From Halocaridina rubra (Eukaryota > Arthropoda > Malacostraca > Decapoda > Atyidae): a DNA stretch of 64,000 bases. How positions within the stretch are numbered: the stretch's first letter is position 1; the number at the start of each line of letters is the position of its first letter. The notes under the pieces are model-generated. The model made no database searches. It was not told the origin of the DNA and saw only the letters and a program-made list of their open reading frames with translations. The position numbers and the translations under genes are program-made. Below, in pieces: positions 27,201-38,438 of this stretch. Location of the stretch: assembly GCA_037179515.1 (NCBI GenBank), contig JAXCGZ010017036.1:26001-90000 (forward strand). The letters are read 5' to 3'.

Positions 27201-27445
27201 CGGTCGTAATCGAAGAGGTCCGTCCCAACCCGGGGATTCTTTGCACCCCCCTCCTATTCAAAGGCTGCCGGGGACTGGGGGCCATTTCTCTTTGGTGTGC
27301 CATGCATAGCTTGAGCATAGAGGTTTTTACATCAGTGGGTTGCTAGCCCTATCCTGATAACCCTCCTCATTTATCCGGGCTTGGGACCGGCATTGGTTGC
27401 CCAGTGCTTGTTTGGGTTCCCAATGGCTGAGTTACAAATGGATTT
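24216..27445 (-). mobile_element. RTE-clade LINE, apparently full length with 12-bp TSD
   Basis: The 12-bp repeat ACAAATGGATTT flanks the element at 24216-24227 and 27434-27445, defining a 3206-bp insertion (24228-27433). On the minus strand it has a leader of about 115 bp, one long uninterrupted ORF, and a 3' end of only about 40 bp finishing in two GATAAGGT-like repeats. This is the standard RTE layout. It lies only about 30 bp from the RTE copy ending at 24185. A (CT)n array begins just outside the 5' end. Confidence 0.93.
24268..27318 (-). CDS. RTE endonuclease-reverse transcriptase, uninterrupted ORF (1016 aa)
   Basis: The protein nicks target DNA and reverse transcribes its own RNA there. 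The endonuclease domain (residues about 55-295) shows FGIINVATLR, SETRLRG, GDFNGHIG (about 190) and DADHR (about 288), the type often annotated as craniofacial-development-protein-2-like. The RT domain (about 520-800) shows RAPGEDGLP, FIDLQKAFD (659-667), SGVRQGDVLSPLLF (718-731) and the YADD active site (about 754-757). The C-terminal region has RRDKIRNEYIR and RWYGHVMRMEE, typical of RTE. Length and motif order match an intact RTE ORF. The ATG at 27318 is the first in frame; one slightly downstream (M6 or M12) is possible. Expression is not shown by the sequence. Confidence 0.93.
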   Translation of the reverse strand: MLKLCMAHQREMAPSPRQPLNRRGVQRIPGLGRTSSITTATEHGQTNLNNGNKLRFGIINVATLRNKEEELVEVMKMRRLSLLALSETRLRGSGDRIVHEDYRLIYSGGDDSKHGVGFLLEPTLGDAVEKVTHISARMVEIDLKIEDGVSIIQVYVPQQGRPTAEKEEFYVELQETVDSVKYQNNVIICGDFNGHIGCDRRNYDSNMGAFSVGDQNEAGVRILDFAKINNMQIMNTYYKHRMSQKWTWYRYNSNTHTYSQSSMIDLFLTNNRGIFYDVKAIPSVSLDADHRLVLAKINIKKPNRNRCRGAKRYKLSKIRVEATKEELGRSIKTKLENVDMGEVGDSSESMWNSFKTEVAEAASEVLGQKVPYRGQKKRTPWWNEEVKSAVKAKMNGFRRWLKTRSQGDRAQYELARNEAQRIKRKAKTDSWKKIGEELESDYEGTRKLLYNLARNYRGKRNNTSYAIKDKTGSLLTEHNEISQRWREYFDEMLNIPSNQGIPENHIIRRDGEVELITMNEVKVAMARMRNGRAPGEDGLPVELLKAGGESVVKKLLDICNAAYLTEIVPPDWQKGIISPILKKGDKTECDNHRGVTLLSHAGKIYTRILEGRLRRCVEDVLDDSQYGFRPGRSTTDPIFAVKMLLEKSWEWGIDKYALFIDLQKAFDCVNRNHLWNILMDEHYRVPPKLVRAIVSVYSSCTSRVRTQKIESEEFSIKSGVRQGDVLSPLLFIVFMDKCIRDIKIGENGEETLLYADDVVVLASSAADIQEVATKWWTGMESNGMKINTQRGKTEIMVISRNKERLLDIYIGQDKLHQVDNYTHLGVNVGSNNMQEVDINNRIAKYNRNVGLMYPLLRDANIPMKCKVTIYQSILKPILLYGSETWSLTTKTKSKLQAAEMKVLRLIKNVTRRDKIRNEYIRNEVNVLPLLDDIEKSKLRWYGHVMRMEEHRKPKKYLIWKPQGKRPVGRPRKRWLEGVATALERRGTSLREVEENNWYEEREDWRGFLRGVPADRQ

Positions 27446-27452
27446 CATAAAC

Positions 27453-27457
<5 letters not shown>

Positions 27458-27546
<89 letters not shown>
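27458..27546. repeat. Microsatellite (CT)n
   Basis: About 90 bp of CT, 12 bp outside the RTE target-site duplication. Confidence 0.98.
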
Positions 27547-27551
<5 letters not shown>

Positions 27552-27718
27552 AGGATAGGGTATCAGAATATCAACCCCCTATTCCCTTGGGTGTTATCGA
27601 AGTCGACGAGAAGGGACTGAGAATTATTGTCTTCATATTTTCCCTCCGCGTGAAGTCATTGCATACAAGGGGTTTCTATTAGGAATACAGGACTCTAAAC
27701 GTGTGTGTGTGTGGCCAC

Positions 27719-27721
<3 letters not shown>

Positions 27722-27806
<85 letters not shown>
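27722..27806. repeat. Microsatellite (TA)n
   Basis: Pure TA run of about 84 bp. Confidence 0.98.
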
Positions 27807-28475
<669 letters not shown>

Positions 28476-28725
28476 TCCACTTACGTATTTTTTATATTGC
28501 GTATTGGATTTTAATTCAAAATACGTTGTATCCATAGCTGCCATAATAATATGAGGTAAATTTCATATTAGTTGATGCTGACCAAACACAGCTGAACACT
28601 CCATTATATATTCATTTATTACATATTTTAGTATTTACTTAATGGGTTATTTATTTCTTCACTTGTTCTGCATTTCTATTTACCCTTTTCCTTGGTTATA
28701 CACTCCTCCTGTTTATTATATATTT

Positions 28726-29194
<469 letters not shown>

Positions 29195-29440
29195 TTTACA
29201 TAAATTTAAAGCGACTCTTTACTGGAAGCTATTTACATGTTGCTGGGGGGGGATTATTTTTCATTTAGGCATGGACACTACTTAGATTTTTTTTTTATAT
29301 TAATTGTTGAAAAGTACTTTCGATTTTTCGTTTGAGTGTTGGATGTTACTTTAATGTCTTTCATTTGGCTGTTGAAAGCTACTTTCATGTTTTTCACTGG
29401 GTATTGCAAGCTACTTTTTCTTTTTCTTTTTATCTCTATC
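29195..29440. repeat. Dispersed repeat R5, copy 2
   Basis: Same order of words as 22518-22775 (AAAGCGACTCTTTACT, TTCGTTTGAGTGTTG, TTTCATTTGGCTGTTGAAAG). It lies about 90 bp upstream of a LINE fragment, whereas copy 1 lies next to an RTE. Confidence 0.75.
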
Positions 29441-29528
29441 CTTGTGTATGATTCTCTTTCCCTCTCTTACTGATATTTCTCTTCCTATTTTGAGATTTTC
29501 TTCATTGAGTGTTAAATTTTATTATATT

Positions 29529-30531
29529 GAGGGCTTAAAAACTAAATTATCTAATGAGGTATGGGAAGGGATTTCTGGGGTATAGATGTGGGTAGTTAAG
29601 CCAGCAGGTCAGGTCGCAGGTAGCAGATTACCTGGAGAATTGAATACCACAGGCCAAGGATTATCACAAGATAAGATCAATACAGTAAATTCTCTCACAG
29701 GAAAGAACAGCAGTCCGTCAGTTAATATAAATTTGGATGAGGAATATAACAATTGTGTCATGACTCTTAAGAATAGTCAGAAAGACTATATTCCCGTGAA
29801 ACATTTCAGATCAAGAAAAAATGACCCTAAATGGATGAACAATAGAATAAAGAATCTTATAGGTATTAAAAGAGGAATATACAGGAAACTAAAAAGAGGT
29901 GAAGAGCAGGTGAGGCAGCAATATATACAGTTAAACGGGGAAGTTAAAAAGATAGAGAGTCGAAAAGAAAATACGAAGTTAGAATAGCAGGAGAAGCTAA
30001 AGAAAATCCTAAAGGGTTTTATCAACATTATCAAACAAAATTTAAGGAAAAAGTCGGACCAATTGAAGTAGCCAATGGCCATATCACAGATGATGATAAA
30101 ATGATTATTTCTTATCTGTATTTACCAATGAAAACTTGGAATATATTCCAGAGGTAGAATCCATTTACAGAGACAGTCCCGATAATATACTTAGTTCAAT
30201 AAATATTACGAGAGAGGAGGGAATAAAAGAAATAGATATATTAAAGGCTCATAAATCTCCGGGACCTGATGGAATATATGCTAGAATATTAAAGGAATGC
30301 AAGGAAGAGCTTTTTTGTCCACTAACTGCATTATTTAATAATTCAATAAAATTAGCATCGGTATCCATGGAGTGGAAATTGGCAGATGAGGTACCAATAT
30401 TTAAAAAAGGAGAACGAGTTAAAAAGAATAATTATAGGCTTGTAAGTTTAACGTCAACAGTGGGTAAGATTCTGGAATCCATCATTGCAAATAAAATAAG
30501 GGCACATCTAGAATTACACAAACTGTGTAAA
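29529..30531 (+). mobile_element. CR1-like LINE family A, internal fragment
   Basis: Matches family A ORF2 from GAGGGCTTAAAAACTAAA to GAATTACACAAACTG, i.e. the linker between endonuclease and RT plus the first RT motifs (SPGPDGIYARILKE, FKKGERVKKNNYRLVSL). Both ends are cut. Damage includes a CAG-to-TAG stop at 29583-29585, a 4-bp deletion near 29955 that shifts the frame, and a deletion of about 17-18 bp near 30100. It lacks the 204-bp SINE found in copy 1. The 3' break joins directly to an R3 tRNA-like unit. Confidence 0.9.
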
Positions 30532-31238
<707 letters not shown>

Positions 31239-31240
<2 letters not shown>

Positions 31241-32785
31241 AATCCCTACAAAAATTTGAAGTGGACCATGTAAATAGAGAGTTGGCTAGATTTTTTTTTA
31301 TAAAGATTGTATAGAGGTAGATAAGTAAATAGATATAATTGAGAATTTGATAGTTATGTAAGTAGTGTTCAAATAGTCAAATTATACATAGATAACTAAA
31401 TGATGAATAGATACCCCTAAGATTAATTCGATATGTCACGTTTTAATTGCTATTGAGATAGACACTTACTTATTTTAAAGATACGTATAGGATGGATTCG
31501 GTTTTAAGTCACGAACTCCCTTTTCTACTAAGGGCTAGAATGGTCATAAGATGAATTTTCCTTTGGTTTAGGCTTTGATACCAAGATTTGGGTGGCGATT
31601 TAAGTGGTCTAAATATTTAGCTTTCTCTTGGCATATCCTACGGACTTCATGGTCACCACCTGGGGTGAATATACTCTCATTCATTCATCTGGAAGTCTGT
31701 TAATACCCTGGATAGGGTTCAAAATGCCACTCCCACTCTCAACAGGTTCGTCATTGTCTGAGAGATTTTATTTATTTATTTATTTATTTAAAGTGTAGCA
31801 GTTTATTTTTGTGTACTTTATAAGCTCCTACGTGGAAATGATTATATTGAACTGAAGCTCACTTAATGCCCTGTCATGGATGGCTAAATTAGTCAGGTGC
31901 ACTCTCTCCAGATCTAGCTTTCTTTTTTTTTTCTTACTCCTGAGGATTTGACTTTCATACTGTATTAATACCTGGCTAAAATGTTTCATTCTTCTGGAAT
32001 TCACCTAATACCCTCTTAGTAATGGACGTCCAAAGAGCCAGGCTGACCCTTTACTGGTGTATCTTTGATAGGCTGACATATCTTATTTAGTTTTTAGTCG
32101 TTAGTTTAGCAAGGTATTATTTCCCCTAGCAATGATCTAATGATGTAGTACTTTTTATAGCAACACCTGGGTGGATACTTTCATTCATCTGGAATTCACT
32201 TTATACTCCTCTAAACTGAATTGTTAAATTAGTCACTTCATCACTTTGTGCATCCTTGCTCGTCTGAGGGATGTTAGTCACTGAATTAGCCATGGCATAG
32301 TATCATTATTCAGCCTTTATCTGAAAAAAAATTTGTGGGTGGCTTTACCGCAGACATATAAAACTCGTCAGGTTGTTCTAGTTTTACGTCACGGACTCCC
32401 ATTTCTACCAAGGGCTAGGACGTTTGCCTTCTTATGAGTCGAAATTTATTCAAAATCCAAAATTTTACAGTTTCCTTGGTGGAGAAGGAATGAAATAGAT
32501 GCTTTACCTCTTCTTGGATACAGTAAATCTTTAATTTTCAAATTTGAACGGGCAGTATTTAGTTATTTGTATTTTCTTAGAGTAACCCGGGTGTGTTGGG
32601 ATTGTATGCCATTGTGACTATTTTCTTGTTAATTGTTTTATCACTTGCACTGCTGGTTTCACTGCTAATAAATTACTTCCAGTCTTACTGCTTTTTTTTT
32701 TTTTATTTGGGATCCACCTCATTGTCCCACTTTGAATAGGTTATCGGTATGCCAATTAAGTTTTAAGGTTCGGTGACTATGAAAC
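31239..32785. other. Unassigned DNA containing two SINE-2 tail fragments
   Basis: No gene is supported. Two pieces in inverted orientation match the 3' body of the SINE at 8750-8951: 31488-31545 (GTCACGAACTCCC..CTAAGGGCTAG) and 32383-32435 (GTCACGGACTCCC..CAAGGGCTAGGACG). A (TTTA)n run sits near 31768-31790. Confidence 0.55.
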
Positions 32786-32872
32786 TACTACTACTAATAA
32801 TACTACTGATGATGCTGCTGCTGCTTCTACTACTGCTACTACTACTGCTGCTGCTGTTTCTACTACTAATAT
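32786..32872. repeat. Imperfect trinucleotide tract (CTA/CTG)n
   Basis: Irregular CTACTA/CTGCTG triplets over about 85 bp; the poly-Leu frame over it is compositional. Confidence 0.85.
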
Positions 32873-32921
32873 ACTTCAGATATTTCCTGTCACTATTTTT
32901 CTGCTTGGATAGCTATTACCG

Positions 32922-32922
<1 letters not shown>

Positions 32923-33009
<87 letters not shown>
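32923..33009. repeat. Microsatellite (CT)n
   Basis: CT run of about 86 bp with one CC interruption. Confidence 0.98.
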
Positions 33010-33013
<4 letters not shown>

Positions 33014-34800
33014 CATAAAAAACGATGCTGAAGACGAATGAATCTTGAAGCGTGCGAGAGATACGCATTAATTATCACCTCTAAATAGTTCATAACACGT
33101 GGCAGTTACAAATTATTTTGTGGAAGGAGGTATAGGGTGTATGAGGGTGACAGATGCTTCATTAAGATGGAGATAAAAGGTGATTCACAAGATGTTTAAA
33201 TTATATTTGACAAGGTTACAGTGCGTACAAATCACATTTTTAGACCATTACATTTATCTTGAATTCTATGAAATGTTTATCTGTCTGGAGATCTGGCTAT
33301 GGCTACTCTTAAACATTGAATGAATGGGAAGGTTGGTGTCGAGAAAGATATCTGGTCCATCAAAGCGTTCTCCAGCTTTCATCAACAGTTTCGTTCCTCT
33401 GAACTTAGATGCATCTTCTTCAGCCCATTGTAATATATACACTTTCTACGTAATTAGATTGGCTTTTAAAAGTCCGGAAAAAGTTGATCTGCTCTTGACC
33501 ACAGAATTATATATTTTTTAGCTCCTCCCATAACTAGAATATATGTATTTGTCACAAAATAGCCATCCCTCTTTATGAGAAGAAGGAGTTTAATAGGAGA
33601 ATTATCTTAAAAATTCAATTGATAGTAATAGCAGGATGTAAGAACTGCATCACAACCAACTGCGATGCATAGGAAGAAGTACTGAATATCCTAGTTGTCT
33701 GGCAGTTACAAAACAGGAGTAAAAGTGGACTTGGAAATACATACCAAAAAATGCATACATTCATAGGATTGCTGCATTTTCGCATTATAATAGGCACGAA
33801 ACAGTGACCTCGCTTTTTGTAAAAAACATTGTAAAAGAATTAGAGGTAAAAAGTCGGCGAAGAAACTGGTCACCCCTACTCTGACTCATTGGAAGGAGTA
33901 CCGCATATTTCAGAGGTACGGTCATCCTAAGACTCTTACCGTGCGTTTGGGTTAAAACTGTAAAATGAGAGAGAAGGAGAATATGGTGGAGTACATCTGA
34001 TTTCTGTATCTATCTCAAGTAGGGAAGCATTTATATTATCATACGAGGGTAATGTTGGTAGTCACACCACCGTGAACCTACGCAAGGATAAATCCTACAT
34101 AGATTGTAAAAAAAAAAAAAAAATGCATTCCGTACATATTTGATATATGTATCTGACATTGGTGCGACCATATCTACAGTGCTTTCTTCTTTTACAGCCG
34201 TTATATTATCCAGGTATTGATCTTTGAAAGATGGGAGGCAGAGCAGTAACAATTCAGTGGGAGAGACATTTTTTGTTAAATATTCATTTCATTTGTTTAA
34301 TATGACTTATGCAAGACAGTGTCTACAAAATTGTGCTGTAATACACCCGCAGATTGTCATACAAATGTTATGTTGCTCTAAATGTTTCTTAAATGTTTTA
34401 TGCCGTACTTCACAAGGACCATACATAAAAGTGTTTCTTCTTTTTGAAGCCTTGATATTGTACATACTTATGACATAATTACATACAGATATGATAGTCA
34501 GGAAACCGCGACCCTTCGTCAAGAGGTAACCTTGCAGAATGTACGAAAAAGTGATATTTGTTCGTTCAATACTTACAATAAAAAGAATGCCAGATCTACA
34601 ATATAATTTCTTTCTTGCACGTCATTCATACAATGTGAATATTTAATTTGTTAATATGGAGGTCTGGGAATCACGAATCAGTGACCTCCAAACAAGAAGA
34701 AAACCTGTCGCAGGAAAAGAGAATTGATGTTGCATATATCCATTTCATATTTACATCTGGCTTAGAACCAAATGTACAAAGGTAATTTTGCTCTTTTATG
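33010..34800. other. Unassigned DNA with local repeats
   Basis: No gene is supported. The words TTCTTCTTTTACAGCCGTTATATTATCC (34186-34213) and TGATCTTTGAAAGAT (34218-34232) resemble 39666-39705, on the other side of the LINE at 35187-39494. The word ATGTCATTCATAC-like recurs at 34619 and 34798. These suggest a decayed repeat around the LINE insertion site. Confidence 0.45.
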
Positions 34801-34912
34801 TCATTCATACGAATCCATGACAAAATTCCAGTAGACAAAATCACAGCGGGCAAAATCCCAATGGACAAAATCCCAGCCTCATTCCAAAAATGGACAAAAT
34901 CCCAGTGTCATA
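34801..34912 (+). repeat. Short tandem repeat GGACAAAATCCCA-type
   Basis: Five degenerate copies of GACAAAATCCCAG-like units (GACAAAATTCCAG, GACAAAATCACAG, GGCAAAATCCCAA, GACAAAATCCCAG twice). The inverted form, GGGATTTTGTCC, appears twice at 39511-39548 beyond the LINE, so the LINE separates two inverted blocks. Confidence 0.8.
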
Positions 34913-34923
34913 AAATATTGATT

Positions 34924-35053
34924 AATAAACTAACCTAACCTAACCTAACGTAAATCTAACTTAACATAACCTCATCCAAACTTAGCCTAACCTAAAACTT
35001 TAGGATAACCTAACCTAACCTAAATTTTTAACCCAACCTAACTACACCTAAGG
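34924..35053. repeat. Degenerate telomere-like (CCTAA)n tract
   Basis: CCTAACCTAACCTAAC-type pentamers in two clusters (about 34928-35000 and 35006-35053), mixed with variants such as AACTTAACATAACC. TTAGG is the ancestral arthropod telomere repeat. Imperfect and short, so interstitial rather than a chromosome end. Confidence 0.85.
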
Positions 35054-35352
35054 TACTCCATATCTCCAGTTGCTTTATTATGAGATGGGTTATCTCCAGT
35101 TGGCCAATGGTGATGCGTGTTTTCTCCGGTGCTGAGGTGCGTCTTTCACTTGAATTTTCAATGTTTAATTTGTTTCTATTTATATAAGAACATAAGAACT
35201 TAAGAATAGAGGACACTGCAACATGCCTACTGGCACACACGAGGCAGCTCCATTTTTGAATTGCATTTTCAGCATGTCTAACCTATTCTATTCTACTCTA
35301 CTTATTTATTCTGTTTTTCTTTTTATGATTTTTCTAACAAGCACTAACCTAT

Positions 35353-38300
35353 TCATACCCACCCTACCTCTGTCATATGTCTATCTAATCTACATTTGAA
35401 GGTGTCTAAGGTATTGGCATTTACTATCATACTAGGAAGCTTGTTCCATGCATCAGCTACTCTATTACCAAACCAATTTTTACCAATTTCCCTTCTGAAC
35501 CTAAATTTATCAAGCTTAAATCCATTATTACGAGTTCTGGTTTGATCATGAATTTTTAAAACTTTATTAATATCTCCCTTGTTAATCCCTTTAAACCATT
35601 TATACACTTCAATCATATCCCCCCTAACTCTTCGCCTCTCTAGAGAATGTAGATTAAGTTTTTTTAATCTGTCCTCATATGGTAGATTTCTGATATTGTG
35701 TATCATCTTGGTCATTCTTCGTTGCACTCTCTCCAAGGATTCAATTTCCATTCTATAATAGGGTGACCAGAATTGCACAGCATAATCTAAATGGGGCCTA
35801 ACTAATGCAAGATAGAGCTGCAAAATAACTTTTTCCGTCCTATTGCTGACGCTTCTTGAGATAAATCCTAAAATTCTGTTTGCTTTATTTCTGACTGCTG
35901 TGCATTGCTCTCTTGGCTTAAGACTACTACTCACAAGAACTCCCAAATCCCTTTCACACTGAGAACTCATGATTTCATGGTTATTTAGCTTATAACTAGT
36001 ATTGTCTTTTATAGTACCCATTTTAACTACTTTACATTTTTCTACATTAAATTCCATTTGCCATTTGTCCGACCATTCAGATAATCTATTTAGATCTTCC
36101 TGTAAAGCATGAATGTCTTCTTTTCCATTTATAGTTCTACCTATTTTAGTGTCGTCTGCGAATTTACTTAGGTTACTACTGATATCCGAATCCAGATCAT
36201 TTAGATATACGATGAATAATAGAGGACCCAGTACCGAGCCTTGTGGTACCCCGCTTGTAACCGAGCCCCACTCTGATTTCTCTCCATTTATGCAAACCCT
36301 CTGTTTTCTGTCTTTTAACCATTGTTTGATCCATCTGAGCACAGCTCCTCCTATACCATGAGCTTCCAGCTTTTTAACTAATCTTTTGTGAGGAACTCTA
36401 TCAAAAGCTTTGCTAAAATCTAGATATATTGTATCATATTCTTTGCCACAATCTACTGCCTCGTAAACTTCTGAATAAAAAGACAGTAAGTTTGTAAGAC
36501 ACGAAAAACCCTTAAGAAACCCGTGTTGTGAAAGTTTTATCAGTCTGTGTAATTCTAGATGTGCCCTTATTTTATTTGCAATTATGGATTCTAGAATCTT
36601 ACCCACTGTTGACGTTAAACTTACCTGCCTATAATTATTCTTTTTAACACGTTCTCCTTTTTTAAATATTGGTACCACATCTGCCAATTTCCACTCCATG
36701 GGTACCGATCCTAATTTTATTGAATTATTAAATAATGCAGTTAGAGGACAACTAAGCTCTTCCTTGCATTCCTTTAATATTCTAGCATATATTCCATCAG
36801 GTCCTGGAGATTTATGAGCCTTTAATTTATCTATTTCTTTTATTACCTCCTCTCTCGTAATATTTATTGAACTAAGTATATTATCGGGACTGTCTCTGTA
36901 AATGGATTCTACTTCCGGAATATTTTCCAAGTTTTCATTTGTAAATACAGATAAGAAATAATCATTTAAACATGTACACATCACTTTATCGTCATCTGTG
37001 ATATGGCCATTGGCTACTTCAATTGGTCCGACTTTTTCCTTAAATTTTGTTTGATAATGTTGATAAAACCCTTTAGGATTTTCTTTAGCTTCTCCTGCTA
37101 TTCGAACTTCGTGTTTTCTTTTCGACTCTCTAACTATCTTTTTAACTTCCCTGTTTAACTGTATATATTGCTGCCTCACCTGCTCTTCACCTCTTTTTAG
37201 TTTCCTGTATATTCCTCTTTTAATACCTATAAGATTCTTTATTCTATTGTTCATCCATTTAGGGTCATTTTTTCTTGATCTGCAATGTTTCATGGGAATA
37301 TAGTCTCTCTGACTATTCTTAAGAGTCATGACAAAATTATTATATTCCTCATCCAAATTTATATTAACTGACGGGCTGCTGTTCTTTCCTGTGAGAGAAT
37401 TTAATGTATTGATCTTATCTTGTGATAATCCTTGGCATGTGGTACCCAAATTTCGGGGTAATCCGCTACCTGTGACCTGACCTGCTGGATTAACTACCCA
37501 CATCTGTACCCCAGAAATCCCTTCCCATACCTCATTAGATAATTTAGTTTTTAAGCCCTCAAAATCTCCTGCTCTAAAGTTTGGAACAATATTCTTATTT
37601 TCCTTTATAGTTTCCTTGAAAATTATGTTAAATCTAATGGAATCATGGTCACTGTTGCCCAATTTTTCACCAACTTCTAAATTTGTAACCATATTCTCTC
37701 TATTACTAAGAACTAAATCTAGTGTATTCACCCCCCGTGTTGCTTCATGTACATGCTGAGAAAGGAAATTGTCTTCTACTACTTCCAAAAACTCCTTAGA
37801 GCTACTATCACCTGTTATGGTTTCCCAGTTAATATGTCTAAAATTAAAATCGCCTACAATGCAAACTCTATTTGACCTGCTCACTTTAGAAATTTCATCG
37901 TATATAACTTGCGACTCTATATTATCTAGATCAGGTGGTCTGTAGACTACTCCTACAACTAGACTTTCTATATTATTTTTAATTTCAACCCATAAGGTTT
38001 CTGAATTTAGATTTGTCTTAATTCCAGACTTAATGCAGCTTCTGAGGCTATCTTTAATATACATAATTACCCCTCCCCCTCTTTTATCTGCACTACGATC
38101 AGCATTATAAAGTTTATATCCTGTAATTATGTACTCAGCTTTAAGGTGTTTGCTTTCTAATTTAATCCAACTTTCACTAATGCATATTATATCCGGTCTC
38201 TCACTACATACTATGGCTCTCAGTTCTTCTATCTTGTTACCTAAACTACGGCTATTTGTATAATATACTTTTAAACTTTCTCTAGCTTCACCCTTCTTGT

Positions 38301-38424
38301 GGCTATTCTTTTTGTTAATATTTGTTCTATGTAACAAATGGTTCTTATCCTTAGACTCCCAGTTATTTGACCCACTATTTACTGAACCCTTACTGACTAA
38401 TTTCTCTGCACAAGTATTAATCAT
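35353..38424 (-). CDS. LINE family A ORF2: endonuclease-reverse transcriptase (intact frame)
   Basis: The ATG at 38424 is the first in frame, 14 nt past the ORF1 stop; the frame is also open upstream across the ORF1 end. The endonuclease domain (about residues 50-270) shows VYYTNSRSLGNK, SESW, GDFNFRHINW and NSDHDS. The RT (about 540-800) shows KSPGPDGIYARILKE, LDFSKAFDRVPH, SGVPQGSVLGPLLF and FADD. The C-terminal region (VQRRMTKMIHNIRNLPYEDR, RGDMIEVYKW) is of CR1 type. One oddity is YRQVSLTS where the other copy (10447-14905) has the usual YRPVSLTS, a Pro-to-Gln change in a conserved RT block that could lower activity. Otherwise nearly identical to that copy. Confidence 0.92.
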   Translation of the reverse strand: MINTCAEKLVSKGSVNSGSNNWESKDKNHLLHRTNINKKNSHKKGEARESLKVYYTNSRSLGNKIEELRAIVCSERPDIICISESWIKLESKHLKAEYIITGYKLYNADRSADKRGGGVIMYIKDSLRSCIKSGIKTNLNSETLWVEIKNNIESLVVGVVYRPPDLDNIESQVIYDEISKVSRSNRVCIVGDFNFRHINWETITGDSSSKEFLEVVEDNFLSQHVHEATRGVNTLDLVLSNRENMVTNLEVGEKLGNSDHDSIRFNIIFKETIKENKNIVPNFRAGDFEGLKTKLSNEVWEGISGVQMWVVNPAGQVTGSGLPRNLGTTCQGLSQDKINTLNSLTGKNSSPSVNINLDEEYNNFVMTLKNSQRDYIPMKHCRSRKNDPKWMNNRIKNLIGIKRGIYRKLKRGEEQVRQQYIQLNREVKKIVRESKRKHEVRIAGEAKENPKGFYQHYQTKFKEKVGPIEVANGHITDDDKVMCTCLNDYFLSVFTNENLENIPEVESIYRDSPDNILSSINITREEVIKEIDKLKAHKSPGPDGIYARILKECKEELSCPLTALFNNSIKLGSVPMEWKLADVVPIFKKGERVKKNNYRQVSLTSTVGKILESIIANKIRAHLELHRLIKLSQHGFLKGFSCLTNLLSFYSEVYEAVDCGKEYDTIYLDFSKAFDRVPHKRLVKKLEAHGIGGAVLRWIKQWLKDRKQRVCINGEKSEWGSVTSGVPQGSVLGPLLFIVYLNDLDSDISSNLSKFADDTKIGRTINGKEDIHALQEDLNRLSEWSDKWQMEFNVEKCKVVKMGTIKDNTSYKLNNHEIMSSQCERDLGVLVSSSLKPREQCTAVRNKANRILGFISRSVSNRTEKVILQLYLALVRPHLDYAVQFWSPYYRMEIESLERVQRRMTKMIHNIRNLPYEDRLKKLNLHSLERRRVRGDMIEVYKWFKGINKGDINKVLKIHDQTRTRNNGFKLDKFRFRREIGKNWFGNRVADAWNKLPSMIVNANTLDTFKCRLDRHMTEVGWV

Positions 38425-38438
38425 TTCATTATTTGTGT

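Noticed and set aside
34924..35053. True telomere or chromosome end
   Set aside because: The CCTAA units are few, degenerate and followed by ordinary sequence on both sides; at most an interstitial tract.
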